NCBI RefSeq assembly: GCF_000025485.1
Contig: NC_013851.1
Span: 907,154-971,153, forward strand
DNA from: Allochromatium vinosum DSM 180
GTDB taxonomy: Bacteria; Pseudomonadota; Gammaproteobacteria; Chromatiales; Chromatiaceae
DNA length: 64,000 nt
Direction: 5' to 3'
Below the pieces are notes generated by a model, which saw only the letters and a program-made list of their open reading frames with translations, was not told the DNA's origin and did not search any database. A program made the position numbers and the translations under genes. Below are positions 30,784 through 42,144 of the stretch, piece by piece. Each line of letters opens with the position of its first letter. Position 1 is the first letter of the stretch.

Positions 30784-31830
30784 CTAGGCCGACTCCCCTG
30801 GGGACGCCTGGCGACGTTCGTTGAGCGTGTTGAGGGTGGCGATGGGCGTGATGTGCGCGGGACAGGAGAGGGCGCAGCGTCCGCAGCCGACACAGCCGAG
30901 CAGGCCGTAGGCTTCCAGCTGATACTTGCCCTTGCGCATGAAACGATGACGCAGCCGGTTGGCGCGCGAGTTGCGGAAGTCGTGTCCGCCGGCGACCACG
31001 GCGAACTTCTCCAGCAGGCAGGAATCCCACACCCGCACCCGCTTGCCTTTTTCCAGCTTCAGATCGATCTCGTCGACGACATCGAAGCAATAGCAGGTCG
31101 GACAGACCTTGGTGCACTGGCCGCAGGAGAGACAGCGTTCGCCGATCTCGTCCCAGAGCGTGCTGTCGTGGCTGGCGCCGAGCAGATTGGGCAGGTCGGT
31201 GACGTCGCAGTCGAGCCGGTAGTCGAAGTTGGGCCACTTGCCGGCCATCACTTCATTGAAGCGATCGTAGTCGGTGTCCGACGGCTTCCAGAAGAAGCCC
31301 ATGCCGCGAATCAGCGCCTCGCCCGCATCGGAACCGACATCGACGGCATAGCGGTCCCCGAGATCGGTCAGATGCACATCGAACTGTTCCGGGACCGACA
31401 GGGTGCCCAGGCTCTTGCAGAAGGCCTGGTCCATGCAGGGCTGCATGCACTCGATGCTGACCAGGGCCGTCTTGCGGCGCCGCGCCTGATAGTGCTGGTC
31501 GACATGCCCCGTACCCTGGATGCGGTCGAGCAGCTGGATGGCGTGCAGGTCGCAGGTGTGCAGCGCCATGATGACCGTGGGCTCGATCTCCTCGATGACC
31601 GGCGACATCTCCATCGTCTTGGCGTTGAAGGTGAAGAGATCCTCGCGCGGGGGCAGGAAGTACTTCTTGGGCGGCAGGACGCTGCTGTGGTAGTCGAGGA
31701 CGAGTTCGTCGGCGCTGGTGATCTCGTCGAAGATGTACTGGCCGTGGGATTCCCTCGGAGCCACCACACGATGGTCGATACGCAGACGCTCGACCCAGGC
31801 ATTGAGCAGGTGCTTGGGGAGTATTCTCAA
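30784..31830 (-). CDS. Hydrogenase 4Fe-4S subunit (beta, HydB-like)
   Basis: This protein matches the beta subunit of group 3b hydrogenases, related to anaerobic sulfite reductase subunit A. It has about 348 residues with the family block LPPKKYFLPPRE and two ferredoxin clusters: CLSCGQCTKVCPTC near residue 231 and CVGCGRCALSCPAH near 312. I place the start at TTG 31830, nine bases after AGAGG, because similarity to the family starts there; the frame is open to an ATG at 32043, but the extra 71 residues look non-coding. It is the first gene of the hydB-G-D-A-like operon. Confidence 0.88.
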   Translation of the reverse strand: MRILPKHLLNAWVERLRIDHRVVAPRESHGQYIFDEITSADELVLDYHSSVLPPKKYFLPPREDLFTFNAKTMEMSPVIEEIEPTVIMALHTCDLHAIQLLDRIQGTGHVDQHYQARRRKTALVSIECMQPCMDQAFCKSLGTLSVPEQFDVHLTDLGDRYAVDVGSDAGEALIRGMGFFWKPSDTDYDRFNEVMAGKWPNFDYRLDCDVTDLPNLLGASHDSTLWDEIGERCLSCGQCTKVCPTCYCFDVVDEIDLKLEKGKRVRVWDSCLLEKFAVVAGGHDFRNSRANRLRHRFMRKGKYQLEAYGLLGCVGCGRCALSCPAHITPIATLNTLNERRQASPGESA

Positions 31831-32139
31831 ACCGGGAAACCTCTGTATCGAGGCCCACGCGCGCGGGATGCTGTGAGCGCGCGGGCGAAGCTGACGCCAA
31901 CCTGATTCGGTGATCCAGGCCGATCCGATTGGCTTGGGGGCCGTGCGTTGGAGGCGCTCGCGAGCGCCGACCAGCGCACGTGACGGCATGACTCCTGCCG
32001 CCCGAGAATCAGAATATGACGATAAGATTAATGGCCCTATCAAAAATGGGACTAATGCTTTGGGTCAATCGTTTGTATTGAGATATCGGCTGTGTTCGGG
32101 GCCGGACGCCCGGTTCTGAGTCGGCCAACCGCCGATCGA
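31831..32139 (-). promoter_or_regulatory. Non-coding region upstream of the hydrogenase operon
   Basis: About 300 bases without a supported gene separate tgt from the hydrogenase operon. The part at 32000-32085 is more AT-rich. It contains an inverted pair TCAAT-N7-ATTGA (32065-32081) and, on the - strand, TTGACC followed about 18 bases later by TTTGAT, a possible sigma-70-type promoter. No FNR box with TTGAT-N4-ATCAA spacing and no -24/-12 promoter was found. Confidence 0.35.
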
Positions 32140-34320
<2,181 letters not shown>

Positions 34321-34324
<4 letters not shown>

Positions 34325-35661
34325 GATTCCTGGTCGAGCCGGATCTCGACATAGGCTTCGTCACGCAACTGGCGCAACCATTCCTCCGTCGCTTCCTCGG
34401 CCTTGCGCCGTTGCAGCGCCTCGCGTGCCTTCAGACGCAGGATGTCCTCGTTGGCACTCTGCTGGCGCCGTTCCTCGACCTGGAGGATGTGCCAGCCGAA
34501 GGGGCTCTTGAAGGGTTCGCTGGTCGCTCCGACGGCCAGGGCGTTCATTTGCTCCTCGAACTCGGGCACGGTTTTTCCCGGATCGACCCAGCCCAGCTCA
34601 CCGCCCTTGAGCGCCGAGCCGGTATCGTCGGAGTGCGCGCGCGCCAGACCGGCGAAGTCCTCACCGCCGATGATGCGCTCGCGCAGTTGCAGTAGCCGCT
34701 GGCGCGCATCGGCGTCCGAGACGATCTCGTTGGTGCGGATCAGGATGTGGCGCGCCCGGGTCTGGGTGACGTCTTCTGGAGCCGCCGCCTTGATCTCGCG
34801 CATCCGGATGATGTGGAAACCGCTCGGGCTGCGCAATGGTTCACTGACCTCGCCCTCGGCCAGGGTATAGGCCAGGTCCGACACCAGACTCGGCACCGCG
34901 CCCATCTCGAACCAGCCCAGATCGCCGCCCTCCAGGGCGTTGCGTCCATCCGACTCGCGCACCGCCACGGCGGCGAAGTCGGCCCCGCTACGCAGCCGTT
35001 CCACCAGTCCCTTGGCTTTGTCCTCGGCGCGTTTGACCTGCTCCGGGGTCGGGTTTTCGGGCAGGGCGATCAGGATGTGCTGCAAGCGCACCTGCTCGCG
35101 CTCGATCAGCCGGCTGGCCTCGCGCGCGAGGAAACGATCGACTTCGGGTTCGCTGACCTGGATCTTGCGCACCACCTCCTGATTCTGCAAACGGCTGCTC
35201 AGAATCTGCGAGCGCGTGTCCTCACGGAAGTCCTCGAAGCGGATGCCGCCGGCCTCCAGCGTTGCCTTGAGTTCGTCGAGCGACAGGCCATTGCGGCCGG
35301 CGATCCCCTGAAGCGCTTCTTCCAGCGTGGCCTCGTCGACCTTGAGACCGAGTTCCTTGGCCCGCTGCTGCTGCAAGTGCTTGAGGATGAGACGGTCGAG
35401 CACCTGTTTGCGCAACTGCTCGGGGGGCGGTATGGCCGTTCCGCGCTGGTTGAGTTGCGGGATCACCAGCGCGATCTCGCGTTCCAGCTCACTCTGCACC
35501 ACCACATCGTCGTTGACCACCGCGACGATGGCATCCAATGCCTGGGCCGAGACCAGCGCCGGCCCCATTCCGAGCGCCAGCGCAAGTCCCAGCAGTTTCC
35601 CCCGCGGGGACCGGCGCGGCGTCATCCGCGCCGGCGCGTCTCTATTCGGGCTGATAGCCAT
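34321..35661 (-). CDS. surA: Periplasmic chaperone and peptidyl-prolyl isomerase SurA
   Basis: SurA escorts unfolded outer-membrane proteins to the BAM complex. From ATG 35661 the protein has 446 residues, with a signal peptide ending near VSAQALD, an N-terminal chaperone domain starting [17 protein letters not shown], and two parvulin domains (about 185-285 and 295-395) each with GGDLGWF / GGELGWV and a GFHIIRM / GWHILQV ending. The start lies 20 bases inside lptD. The N-terminal residues before the signal core are basic and a later ATG (MTPRRS) is also possible. Confidence 0.95.
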
Positions 35662-38188
35662 AGATTCCTCGTTGCAGAACCTTATCGATCGAATTGCCGA
35701 AGGAGCCGAGACCGGCCAGCTCCAGCTGCAGCATGACACTGGTGCTCGCCGGCTGATCGGCATCGCGCTTGAGATGCTGGCCCAGCACGCGCAGGCGCCA
35801 GCAGCACTGGCCGAACTCCAGCCCGGCGAAGGCTTCGACCGTCTGGTCGTTGAGCAGTGAGTAGAGCCAGCGTCCGACCACCCGTACCCGTGGGCCGATG
35901 GGCATCTGGAACGCGAGGTCCGTGTCCTCGTATTCCTCCGACGCCTGGGTGCCGAGATTGTAGCGGTAGGCGAGATTGATCAGGCGGTCGCGGTCGGGGG
36001 CGTAGCGTAGCTGGAGGATCTGCTTCTCCCACGCGTTCCCGTCGTCATGCGGATTCCATTGCAGCCCCACCTGGGCGGTCCAGTCCTTGTGCAGTCGTGC
36101 CGCCAGCTCGCCCGCCAGGGACGAACTCACATCGTCCTCGGGCGTCGCATCGTCGAGCTGGACCCGGCGCTCGTCGAAGTAATAGACCTGACCGAGACTG
36201 GCACGAAAGAGCTCGTCGCCATCGCGGTTGGCGATGGTGCGCGAGGTCAGGCCCAGGGTGAGACGGTTCTCGTCGCTGATGCGGTCGTAGCCGGTGAAAC
36301 GGTTGGAGCGAAACAGACTCGCGAAGCTGAAGTCGAGCGCCGTGGTGTCGAACCGGGGATTGTCGGACTGATCCTCATGAGCGGTGAGGACGTAATAGAG
36401 CCGGGGTTCGAGCGTCTGCAAGGTCTCGTGGCCGAACCAGTCGGCCTCGCGCTCGAAGATCAGCTTGCCGTCGAGGTCGACACTCGGGATCAGATGGCTC
36501 GGTTGACTGTCGGCGCCCTCCACCTGATCGACGAGATCGTACTGGGTGTAATAGAGCCGGGCGCGCGGGATGAGATGACCGAAGCTGCGCCGCAGCGGCC
36601 AGCGCAGCGAGGGAATGGCGACCAGCCGGCTGCCATGGACGGCTGCATTGTGGTCGAAATAGTCGTACTGCGCCTTGAAGTCGTATTCCAGACCGCCGAC
36701 CTGGGGTGCGGGCGAGAGGTTCAGCTCGATGTGCGGGAGCTGCCCATAGGGCCGGTTGGCCGGTGCGATGCTGGTGTCGACCGTCTGGAACTGCTGCACG
36801 CGCCCCAGTGCCCACCAGCCATCGCCGCTGTACAGGACGTCCGCGCGCTGGCTGAGGTTGCGCAGACTCGTCACATCGAGCCGGTTGCCGAAATCGACCA
36901 GATAGCGATCGTCGGAGACCGAGGCGTAATCGATCGCGGTCGACCAGCGCGTGCCGAGCCAGGCGGACTGGGTGACGCGCAGTGCACCACGCGCGCCCTC
37001 GTCTTCGTTCTTCTGATCGCTCGGCAGGAGTTCGCCGTCGATCTCGATGCGTTGCCAGGGCGAGAGATGGCGGAACTCGGCCCCGAGCATCAGCCCGCGC
37101 GAACTCATCAGACGCGGCGTCAGGGTCGCGTCCATGTTGGGCGCGATGTTCCAGTAGTAGGGAATCGTGAGATCGAATCCGGTTTCCTCGGAGGTGCCGA
37201 CGGTCGGGATCAGAAAACCGCTGCGCCGACGCCCATCGATCGGAAAGGCCAGATAGGGGGTGTAGAGCACGGGCACGTCCCAGAGGCGCAGGCGCGCGTG
37301 GCGCGCCACACCCAGACCCGTGCCCTGATTCAGCTCCAGATCGCGCGCGCGCAGCGACCAGGCCGAGCTGCCGGGCGGGCAGGTGGTATAGAGGACGTCG
37401 CGATAGCGGCTGCGCTCGGCGTCGAGCAGCCAGGCTTCGGTGGCGGCGCCGCGCAGATTGGCCCGGCCGTGCATCCGGTAGCCGGCCTGCTCCAGGTGCC
37501 CGCGCTTGGTCTCCAGGTTGTAGTCGGCGCGTTCGCCGATCACCCGAAGTTCCGGATAATCCAGCGCGACGCTGCCGCCGGCGCTGACGTCTCCGGTACG
37601 CCGGTCGTAGCGCGAACGCTCGGCGCGCAAGCGGCGCGATTCCTGAATGATATCGACCTCGCCCTGCAACTGGATCAGGTCGCGTTCACGGTCGTAGTCG
37701 ACCAGATCGGCCGTGATCTCGATCGGCAGGCGCTGCGTCTCAGGTGGCGGGGACGCCGGCGTGATGTTGGTGACGCCGGGCGCGGGTCCGCAATACTCCC
37801 AGCCGAGATCCAGGTGCAGACGGCGGTCATCGGCGCGCTGTTCGACGGGGGTGACGACCGGGGCGAGCGGTGTCTCATCCGGTGGGGCGAGGGTGACGCC
37901 CTGCGCGCCCTGCTGTTCCAGCGTCGCGAGCGCGGCATCGCGTTCGGCCGGCCGGCTGGGGGTCAGGGATGCACCGTCCGTGGGTGTGTGCTCGGGCGTG
38001 GCGGGCAAGAACGCGGTCCGGGATGCGCGCGGCGGCTGGCCCGTGTCGGGCAGGCTGGTGGACGGCCCGCTCGCCGGGTCGGCGGCGTTCGGGGCCGATT
38101 CTGTCGCCCCGCCTGGCGCCGAGGCGGCCGCGAGCACGAGCAACGCAGCCGCGCGTGCACTGTATTTGAGTTCGGCCAGGGTCGGCAT
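35642..38188 (-). CDS. lptD: LPS-assembly outer membrane protein LptD
   Basis: LptD forms the outer-membrane barrel through which LptE-bound lipopolysaccharide reaches the surface. The 848-residue protein has a signal peptide, a long Pro/Ala/Thr-rich stretch (about 30-125), the OstA/LptA-like periplasmic domain (about 145-290; VDYDRERDLIQLQGEVDI) and the large beta-barrel. The Cys residues used for interdomain disulfides can be matched: WEYCGP near 133, YTTCPPG near 267 and the adjacent pair QCCW near 793. The low-complexity insert before the OstA domain is longer than in E. coli. It is divergent from the AmgK-like gene. Confidence 0.94.
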   Translation of the reverse strand: MPTLAELKYSARAAALLVLAAASAPGGATESAPNAADPASGPSTSLPDTGQPPRASRTAFLPATPEHTPTDGASLTPSRPAERDAALATLEQQGAQGVTLAPPDETPLAPVVTPVEQRADDRRLHLDLGWEYCGPAPGVTNITPASPPPETQRLPIEITADLVDYDRERDLIQLQGEVDIIQESRRLRAERSRYDRRTGDVSAGGSVALDYPELRVIGERADYNLETKRGHLEQAGYRMHGRANLRGAATEAWLLDAERSRYRDVLYTTCPPGSSAWSLRARDLELNQGTGLGVARHARLRLWDVPVLYTPYLAFPIDGRRRSGFLIPTVGTSEETGFDLTIPYYWNIAPNMDATLTPRLMSSRGLMLGAEFRHLSPWQRIEIDGELLPSDQKNEDEGARGALRVTQSAWLGTRWSTAIDYASVSDDRYLVDFGNRLDVTSLRNLSQRADVLYSGDGWWALGRVQQFQTVDTSIAPANRPYGQLPHIELNLSPAPQVGGLEYDFKAQYDYFDHNAAVHGSRLVAIPSLRWPLRRSFGHLIPRARLYYTQYDLVDQVEGADSQPSHLIPSVDLDGKLIFEREADWFGHETLQTLEPRLYYVLTAHEDQSDNPRFDTTALDFSFASLFRSNRFTGYDRISDENRLTLGLTSRTIANRDGDELFRASLGQVYYFDERRVQLDDATPEDDVSSSLAGELAARLHKDWTAQVGLQWNPHDDGNAWEKQILQLRYAPDRDRLINLAYRYNLGTQASEEYEDTDLAFQMPIGPRVRVVGRWLYSLLNDQTVEAFAGLEFGQCCWRLRVLGQHLKRDADQPASTSVMLQLELAGLGSFGNSIDKVLQRGIYGYQPE

Positions 38189-38336
38189 CGGTCGGAGGGG
38201 CGTGTAATGAATGAGTGGACGCTAGGGATTGAACCTGTAACCATGGCACATCCAGGGCGCGCCATCAATCGCCGATGACTCCATCGAGGTTCGCCGACCC
38301 TGATTTTTCTTAAGATTCTATGGCCATTTGGAGTGA

Positions 38337-39347
38337 ATGGGTGTGTCGGATCGAACTGCCGTCTTGCGTTCCTGGTTGAGCGAGGTCTTGGGTTCGGAGT
38401 CGCTGGAGTTGACCCCGGCGTCCTCGGATGCGAGCTTCCGTCGCTACTGGCGTGTCCGGCGCGACGGCGAGACCTGGATCGCCATGGACGCCCCGCCCGA
38501 GTTCGAGGACTGCGGACGCTATGCCGATCTGGCCCGGCGCTTTCGCGCCTGCGGACTCAATACCCCCGAGATCCATGCCGAGTTTCGCGAGCAGGGGTTC
38601 CTGCTGATCTCCGATCTCGGCGATCGAGTCTATCTCGGCGAGCTGAACGCGCAGAGCGCCGACCGGCTCTACGGCGATGCGCTCGACGCCCTGGAGACGC
38701 TCCAGACACGCGCTCCGGTCGAGGGGCTGCCCCAGTACGACACGGCGCTACTGACGCGCGAGCTGGGCCTGTTTCGCGAATGGCTGCTGCACGGATTCCT
38801 GGAGCTACCGCTCGACGAACGCGACCGCGAACGCCTCGATCGCGTCGAGTCCATCCTGATCGACAGCGCCCTGGAGCAGCCGCGCGTCTGTGTCCATCGT
38901 GATTATCACTCGCGCAATCTGATGCTGACCGAGGCGGGCAATCCCGGCGTGCTCGACTTCCAGGACGCTGTGGTCGGCCCCATCACCTATGATCTGGTCT
39001 CGCTGCTGCGGGATTGCTATATCTCCTGGCCCGAAGCGCGGGTCCGGGACTGGGCGCTCGGTTACTTCCAGCGTGCCGGCGCCTCGGGGCTGCTCAACGC
39101 GGTCGAAGCCGAGCGTTTCGAACGCTGGTTCGATCTCATGGGGATGCAGCGTCACCTCAAGGCCAGCGGCATCTTCGCCCGGCTGAGTCTGCGCGACGGC
39201 AAGCATGGCTATCTGGCCGACATTCCTCGGACCCTGGGCTATGTGCTCGACGTGGCCGGCCGCTACCCCGAATTGCGCGAATTCGGCGACTGGCTCGGCG
39301 GTCCGGTCACGGCCGCACTGGAGTCGCGTCTGGCGATGGCGGCCTGA
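38337..39347 (+). CDS. AmgK-like aminoglycoside phosphotransferase-fold kinase
   Basis: The protein resembles AmgK, which phosphorylates the anomeric position of N-acetylmuramate/N-acetylglucosamine in a cell-wall recycling route bypassing fosfomycin-sensitive steps. The 336-residue protein has the kinase-type catalytic motif VCVHRDYHSRNLML (about residues 183-196) and VLDFQDAVVGP with the metal-binding Asp. The location opposite lptD is the same as for amgK in Pseudomonas, but no murU nucleotidyltransferase gene follows: the next gene is on the other strand 29 bases after the stop. ATG 38337 and GTG 38343 are both possible starts. Confidence 0.82.
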   Translation: MGVSDRTAVLRSWLSEVLGSESLELTPASSDASFRRYWRVRRDGETWIAMDAPPEFEDCGRYADLARRFRACGLNTPEIHAEFREQGFLLISDLGDRVYLGELNAQSADRLYGDALDALETLQTRAPVEGLPQYDTALLTRELGLFREWLLHGFLELPLDERDRERLDRVESILIDSALEQPRVCVHRDYHSRNLMLTEAGNPGVLDFQDAVVGPITYDLVSLLRDCYISWPEARVRDWALGYFQRAGASGLLNAVEAERFERWFDLMGMQRHLKASGIFARLSLRDGKHGYLADIPRTLGYVLDVAGRYPELREFGDWLGGPVTAALESRLAMAA

Positions 39348-39376
39348 TGGCGTGCCGTCGCGTGCGACAGCGCGCA

Positions 39377-40315
39377 TCAGGGTTTCTTGACCGGCTCTTC
39401 GTCCTCGGACGGCGGATCGAAGAGATCGGCGAGTCCTTCCAGCTCGTCACGGGCGCGCGCTTCCTCGATCTCCTCCGGACTCAGCGGGCGCTCGGGCGCC
39501 TCATCGGGCTTGGCGGGTGGCGGCCCCGGCTCGCTGACGGCCTCTTTCGCCAGCGCTTCCAGCATGGCATCGATGTCACTGGGGTCGAGTGTCTCATCGA
39601 GTGACGACTCGGGCGGTGTGGCAGGTGGCGGCTTGACGGACTCGTCTTCGGGTGGATTCTCGACCGGCTGGATGTCGAAATCACCGGCGTCCATGTCGAG
39701 ATCCCCAAGGTCGGCCTCTTCGTCCGGTTCGGCCTCTTCGTCCGGTTCGGGCGCTTGCGCCGCAGGTTCCTGGGCGGGCGGGGGTTCCTGCAGCGAATCG
39801 GCCTGCTGTTGCTCGGCTTTCTTGAAGGCGGCCATGTACTCTTCCATGAGCTGTTCGAGGGTTTCCTTGGTGTTCTCCAGTTCAGTCGAGAGTTGTGCCT
39901 TCTCGTTCTCCAGACCTGTAACGTCACTGGCATTGATCATGCCGCTCGGGGTGATCTCGGCCCAGGGCTTGATCACCTTGGCCAGTTCCGACGGGATCTC
40001 CTTGAGCTTGTCCCCGTCACGGTTGAGATAGAGATTCAGCATGACGTTGTAGAAGGCCCGCTCGCGCTCCATGTACTCGTCGACCTTGGCCGCGAGTTCG
40101 TCGCCTTCCAGGTTGTAGGTCGTCTCGAACAGATTCGCCAAGGCATCACGGTGGCTGGGTTCGCGGGCTTCAAGATGCTGCATGACGGCCCCGGCATGGA
40201 CCTGATCGTCCTGTTCCTGGTGGCGTTGGCGTCTGAGCATCAGAAACAGGATGACCCAGGCGAGCAGGGCGAACTCACCGGCCAGGATCAGAGCGGCCAG
40301 TTGGAATGTGCTCAT
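39377..40315 (-). CDS. Membrane-anchored acidic, Pro/Glu-rich protein of unknown function
   Basis: I do not recognise a named family. The 312-residue protein has one N-terminal transmembrane helix (about 5-26; AALILAGEFALLAWVILFLM), then a basic turn, a helical region (about 40-175) with predicted coiled-coil near ENEKAQLSTELENTKETLEQ, and a long disordered tail rich in Pro, Glu and Asp (about 185-312). A short tandem repeat (EPDEEA twice) lies in the tail. The N-in helix orientation would leave most of it in the cytoplasm. It overlaps the VWA gene by four bases and is the last gene of the regulator-kinase-VWA series. Confidence 0.78.
   Translation of the reverse strand: MSTFQLAALILAGEFALLAWVILFLMLRRQRHQEQDDQVHAGAVMQHLEAREPSHRDALANLFETTYNLEGDELAAKVDEYMERERAFYNVMLNLYLNRDGDKLKEIPSELAKVIKPWAEITPSGMINASDVTGLENEKAQLSTELENTKETLEQLMEEYMAAFKKAEQQQADSLQEPPPAQEPAAQAPEPDEEAEPDEEADLGDLDMDAGDFDIQPVENPPEDESVKPPPATPPESSLDETLDPSDIDAMLEALAKEAVSEPGPPPAKPDEAPERPLSPEEIEEARARDELEGLADLFDPPSEDEEPVKKP
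39713..39748. repeat. 18-bp perfect tandem duplication
   Basis: Two head-to-tail copies of an 18-base unit (39713-39730 and 39731-39748) lie in the acidic tail of the membrane-anchored protein and encode two in-frame copies of an EPDEEA hexapeptide. It looks like a slippage product and may vary in number between strains. Confidence 0.9.
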
Positions 40316-42144
40316 GCGCGCGTCCTCTTGGCGGTGTTCCGGCTGGACCTGGAGCGCGTCATGAGCCACCAGGTCAGCGCCAGCAACCCCCCGAGCAGCA
40401 CATTGCCCCCGAGCACATAGACCAGCAGCCAGAGCCAGGAGACGGGTTGCGTGGCCTCCACGGCCGGCTCAGCCGGCGGTACCGCGAAATCGAGCGTCAG
40501 GGCACCGGGTTCGGGCTGGATCTCGGTGAGATCTCCGGTCAGGGTCCGGCCCATGAAATGACTGCTGATCCGGTACTCTCCAGGGTGCTGGACGGGGATC
40601 TTGACGGTCAGCGGAAAGCGTTTGCCCTTGGGGATCTCGACGACCTCGGTCCAGCCGTCCGGGCCACGCGCGAGCAGATAGCCGGACAGGCTCGTCTGGT
40701 CGACCAGATCCGGTTCGGCGGTGAGCCGCACCAGCAGCGCGGCGAAGGGATCGGTCTCGCTCGGCTGTTGTCCCTCATAGTCGACCGTCAGCGGCGCGCC
40801 CTTGATCTTGAGGCGCCGGGTGAGCTGGCGCTGGAAGGTGCCGCCATCGATGACGAAGTCCAGACGATAGACGCCCGGTGTGAGCGTGCGGGTTTGCAGG
40901 CTGGTCGAGAACCGCTTCGTCGCCTGATCGAGCGCCATGGCCTGCTCAGCGGGTGCGGCCGGCGGCACGGCGAGCGGGGGCTGCCCCTCTTCGGTGGCGG
41001 GTGGCGTCACATTCTCCCCGACGACCGGCGGTGTAGGGACGGCGGCGCCTTGAATCTGTCCCAACGCGGGCGTCGCGGATTCAGGGGTGACGATGACCCT
41101 GGAGGCCAGCACTTGCAGCAGTTCGGTGCGCTCGACCGGCTGACCATGGTCGGTGAGCCAGCTCTCGAGCTGGGGCAACTCCCCGAGTCCGACCGCGTTG
41201 GGGACTGGGGCGACCTCGATGTCCATGTCGGTCACGATGACGACCCGGTTGTCCGGGTCTTCCACCCCGCGAATACGCCACTGACCGGGCTTGGGATTGG
41301 ACAGCGTGACCAGATCGTACCCGACCTCGGCGCGCCACTTCACACCGGGCGTGAGCTGATCGGCGCGGATGCGCTCGCCGTCGGGAGCCGTCAACTGGCT
41401 CTGTCCACCTTCGGGTCGAAAGGCCAGGAGCGTGAATTCGCGCACCTGATCGTCGATCTCGAAGCGATTGCCCTGGATCGGCACGGTCGTCGGCGGAGCG
41501 CTCTGTTCGAGCACGCGCAGAAAGAGCCGCTGGAGCGTCTCGGCGTCCTGGGCGACTTCCAGCCAGCCATCGGTCTGAGTGGCGAGCAGACGCATGAGCG
41601 GTTCGTCGATCTGGTCGGAGAGACCGATGGCATGGACCTTGACGCCCTCCGACTTGAGCGACTCGATCTGTTCGGACAGGATGCGCTCGCGCGAGGCCGC
41701 GCTCTCGGCCTCATCCTTCGAGACATCGACCAGTCCGTCGGTGAAGAGGATCAGATGCCGCTCGCCCTCGGGCGGTGTCTTGGTCCAGTCCTCGGTCGCG
41801 GTGCGGATGGCACGCTCGATATCGGTGAAGAGTCCGCGCGAGTGGATGCGTGCGAGACGTCCGGCGAGACGCTTCTTCCAGGCGTCGTCGACCGGCGCCG
41901 GCGGGATCAAGACCTCGGTCTGCTCGGCGAACAGCCAGACGCCGGCGATGGCGCCAGCCGGTATGAGTTCGTTGACCAGTTGCAGCGCCGGCGCGCGCAG
42001 ATTCCGGGGATCGTTCTGACGCATGCTCCCGGAGACGTCGATGAGCAGCCGGACATCGGCCGGAGCCGCCAGCGGCGCCTGGACCGCGATCAGCCACAGC
42101 AGGACGATCGACGAGAGAAGCCGCGCGCGCCTCAGGGAAGCCAC
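40312..42144 (-). CDS. Periplasmic VWA-domain protein with C-terminal membrane anchor
   Basis: The 610-residue protein has a signal peptide (cleavage near LAAPAD), a von Willebrand factor A domain with a complete metal-ion-dependent adhesion site (Asp36, Ser38, Ser40 in DVSGSM; Thr107; Asp136 in FTDGLVD), a long beta-rich region (about 240-560) with a Pro-rich linker near 355-395, and a C-terminal transmembrane helix (about 575-597) with a basic tail. It would sit in the periplasm, anchored to the inner membrane. Its start overlaps the histidine kinase by 13 bases. Resemblance to Bat aerotolerance proteins is limited to the VWA domain; I do not assign a function. Confidence 0.83.
   Translation of the reverse strand: MASLRRARLLSSIVLLWLIAVQAPLAAPADVRLLIDVSGSMRQNDPRNLRAPALQLVNELIPAGAIAGVWLFAEQTEVLIPPAPVDDAWKKRLAGRLARIHSRGLFTDIERAIRTATEDWTKTPPEGERHLILFTDGLVDVSKDEAESAASRERILSEQIESLKSEGVKVHAIGLSDQIDEPLMRLLATQTDGWLEVAQDAETLQRLFLRVLEQSAPPTTVPIQGNRFEIDDQVREFTLLAFRPEGGQSQLTAPDGERIRADQLTPGVKWRAEVGYDLVTLSNPKPGQWRIRGVEDPDNRVVIVTDMDIEVAPVPNAVGLGELPQLESWLTDHGQPVERTELLQVLASRVIVTPESATPALGQIQGAAVPTPPVVGENVTPPATEEGQPPLAVPPAAPAEQAMALDQATKRFSTSLQTRTLTPGVYRLDFVIDGGTFQRQLTRRLKIKGAPLTVDYEGQQPSETDPFAALLVRLTAEPDLVDQTSLSGYLLARGPDGWTEVVEIPKGKRFPLTVKIPVQHPGEYRISSHFMGRTLTGDLTEIQPEPGALTLDFAVPPAEPAVEATQPVSWLWLLVYVLGGNVLLGGLLALTWWLMTRSRSSRNTAKRTRA

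Noticed and set aside
31828-32043. Longer N-terminus for the hydrogenase beta subunit
   Set aside because: The added 71 residues look like translated intergenic DNA and the family similarity starts after TTG 31830.
36047-38278. 743-codon open frame on the + strand
   Set aside because: Antisense to lptD, with shadow-type composition.
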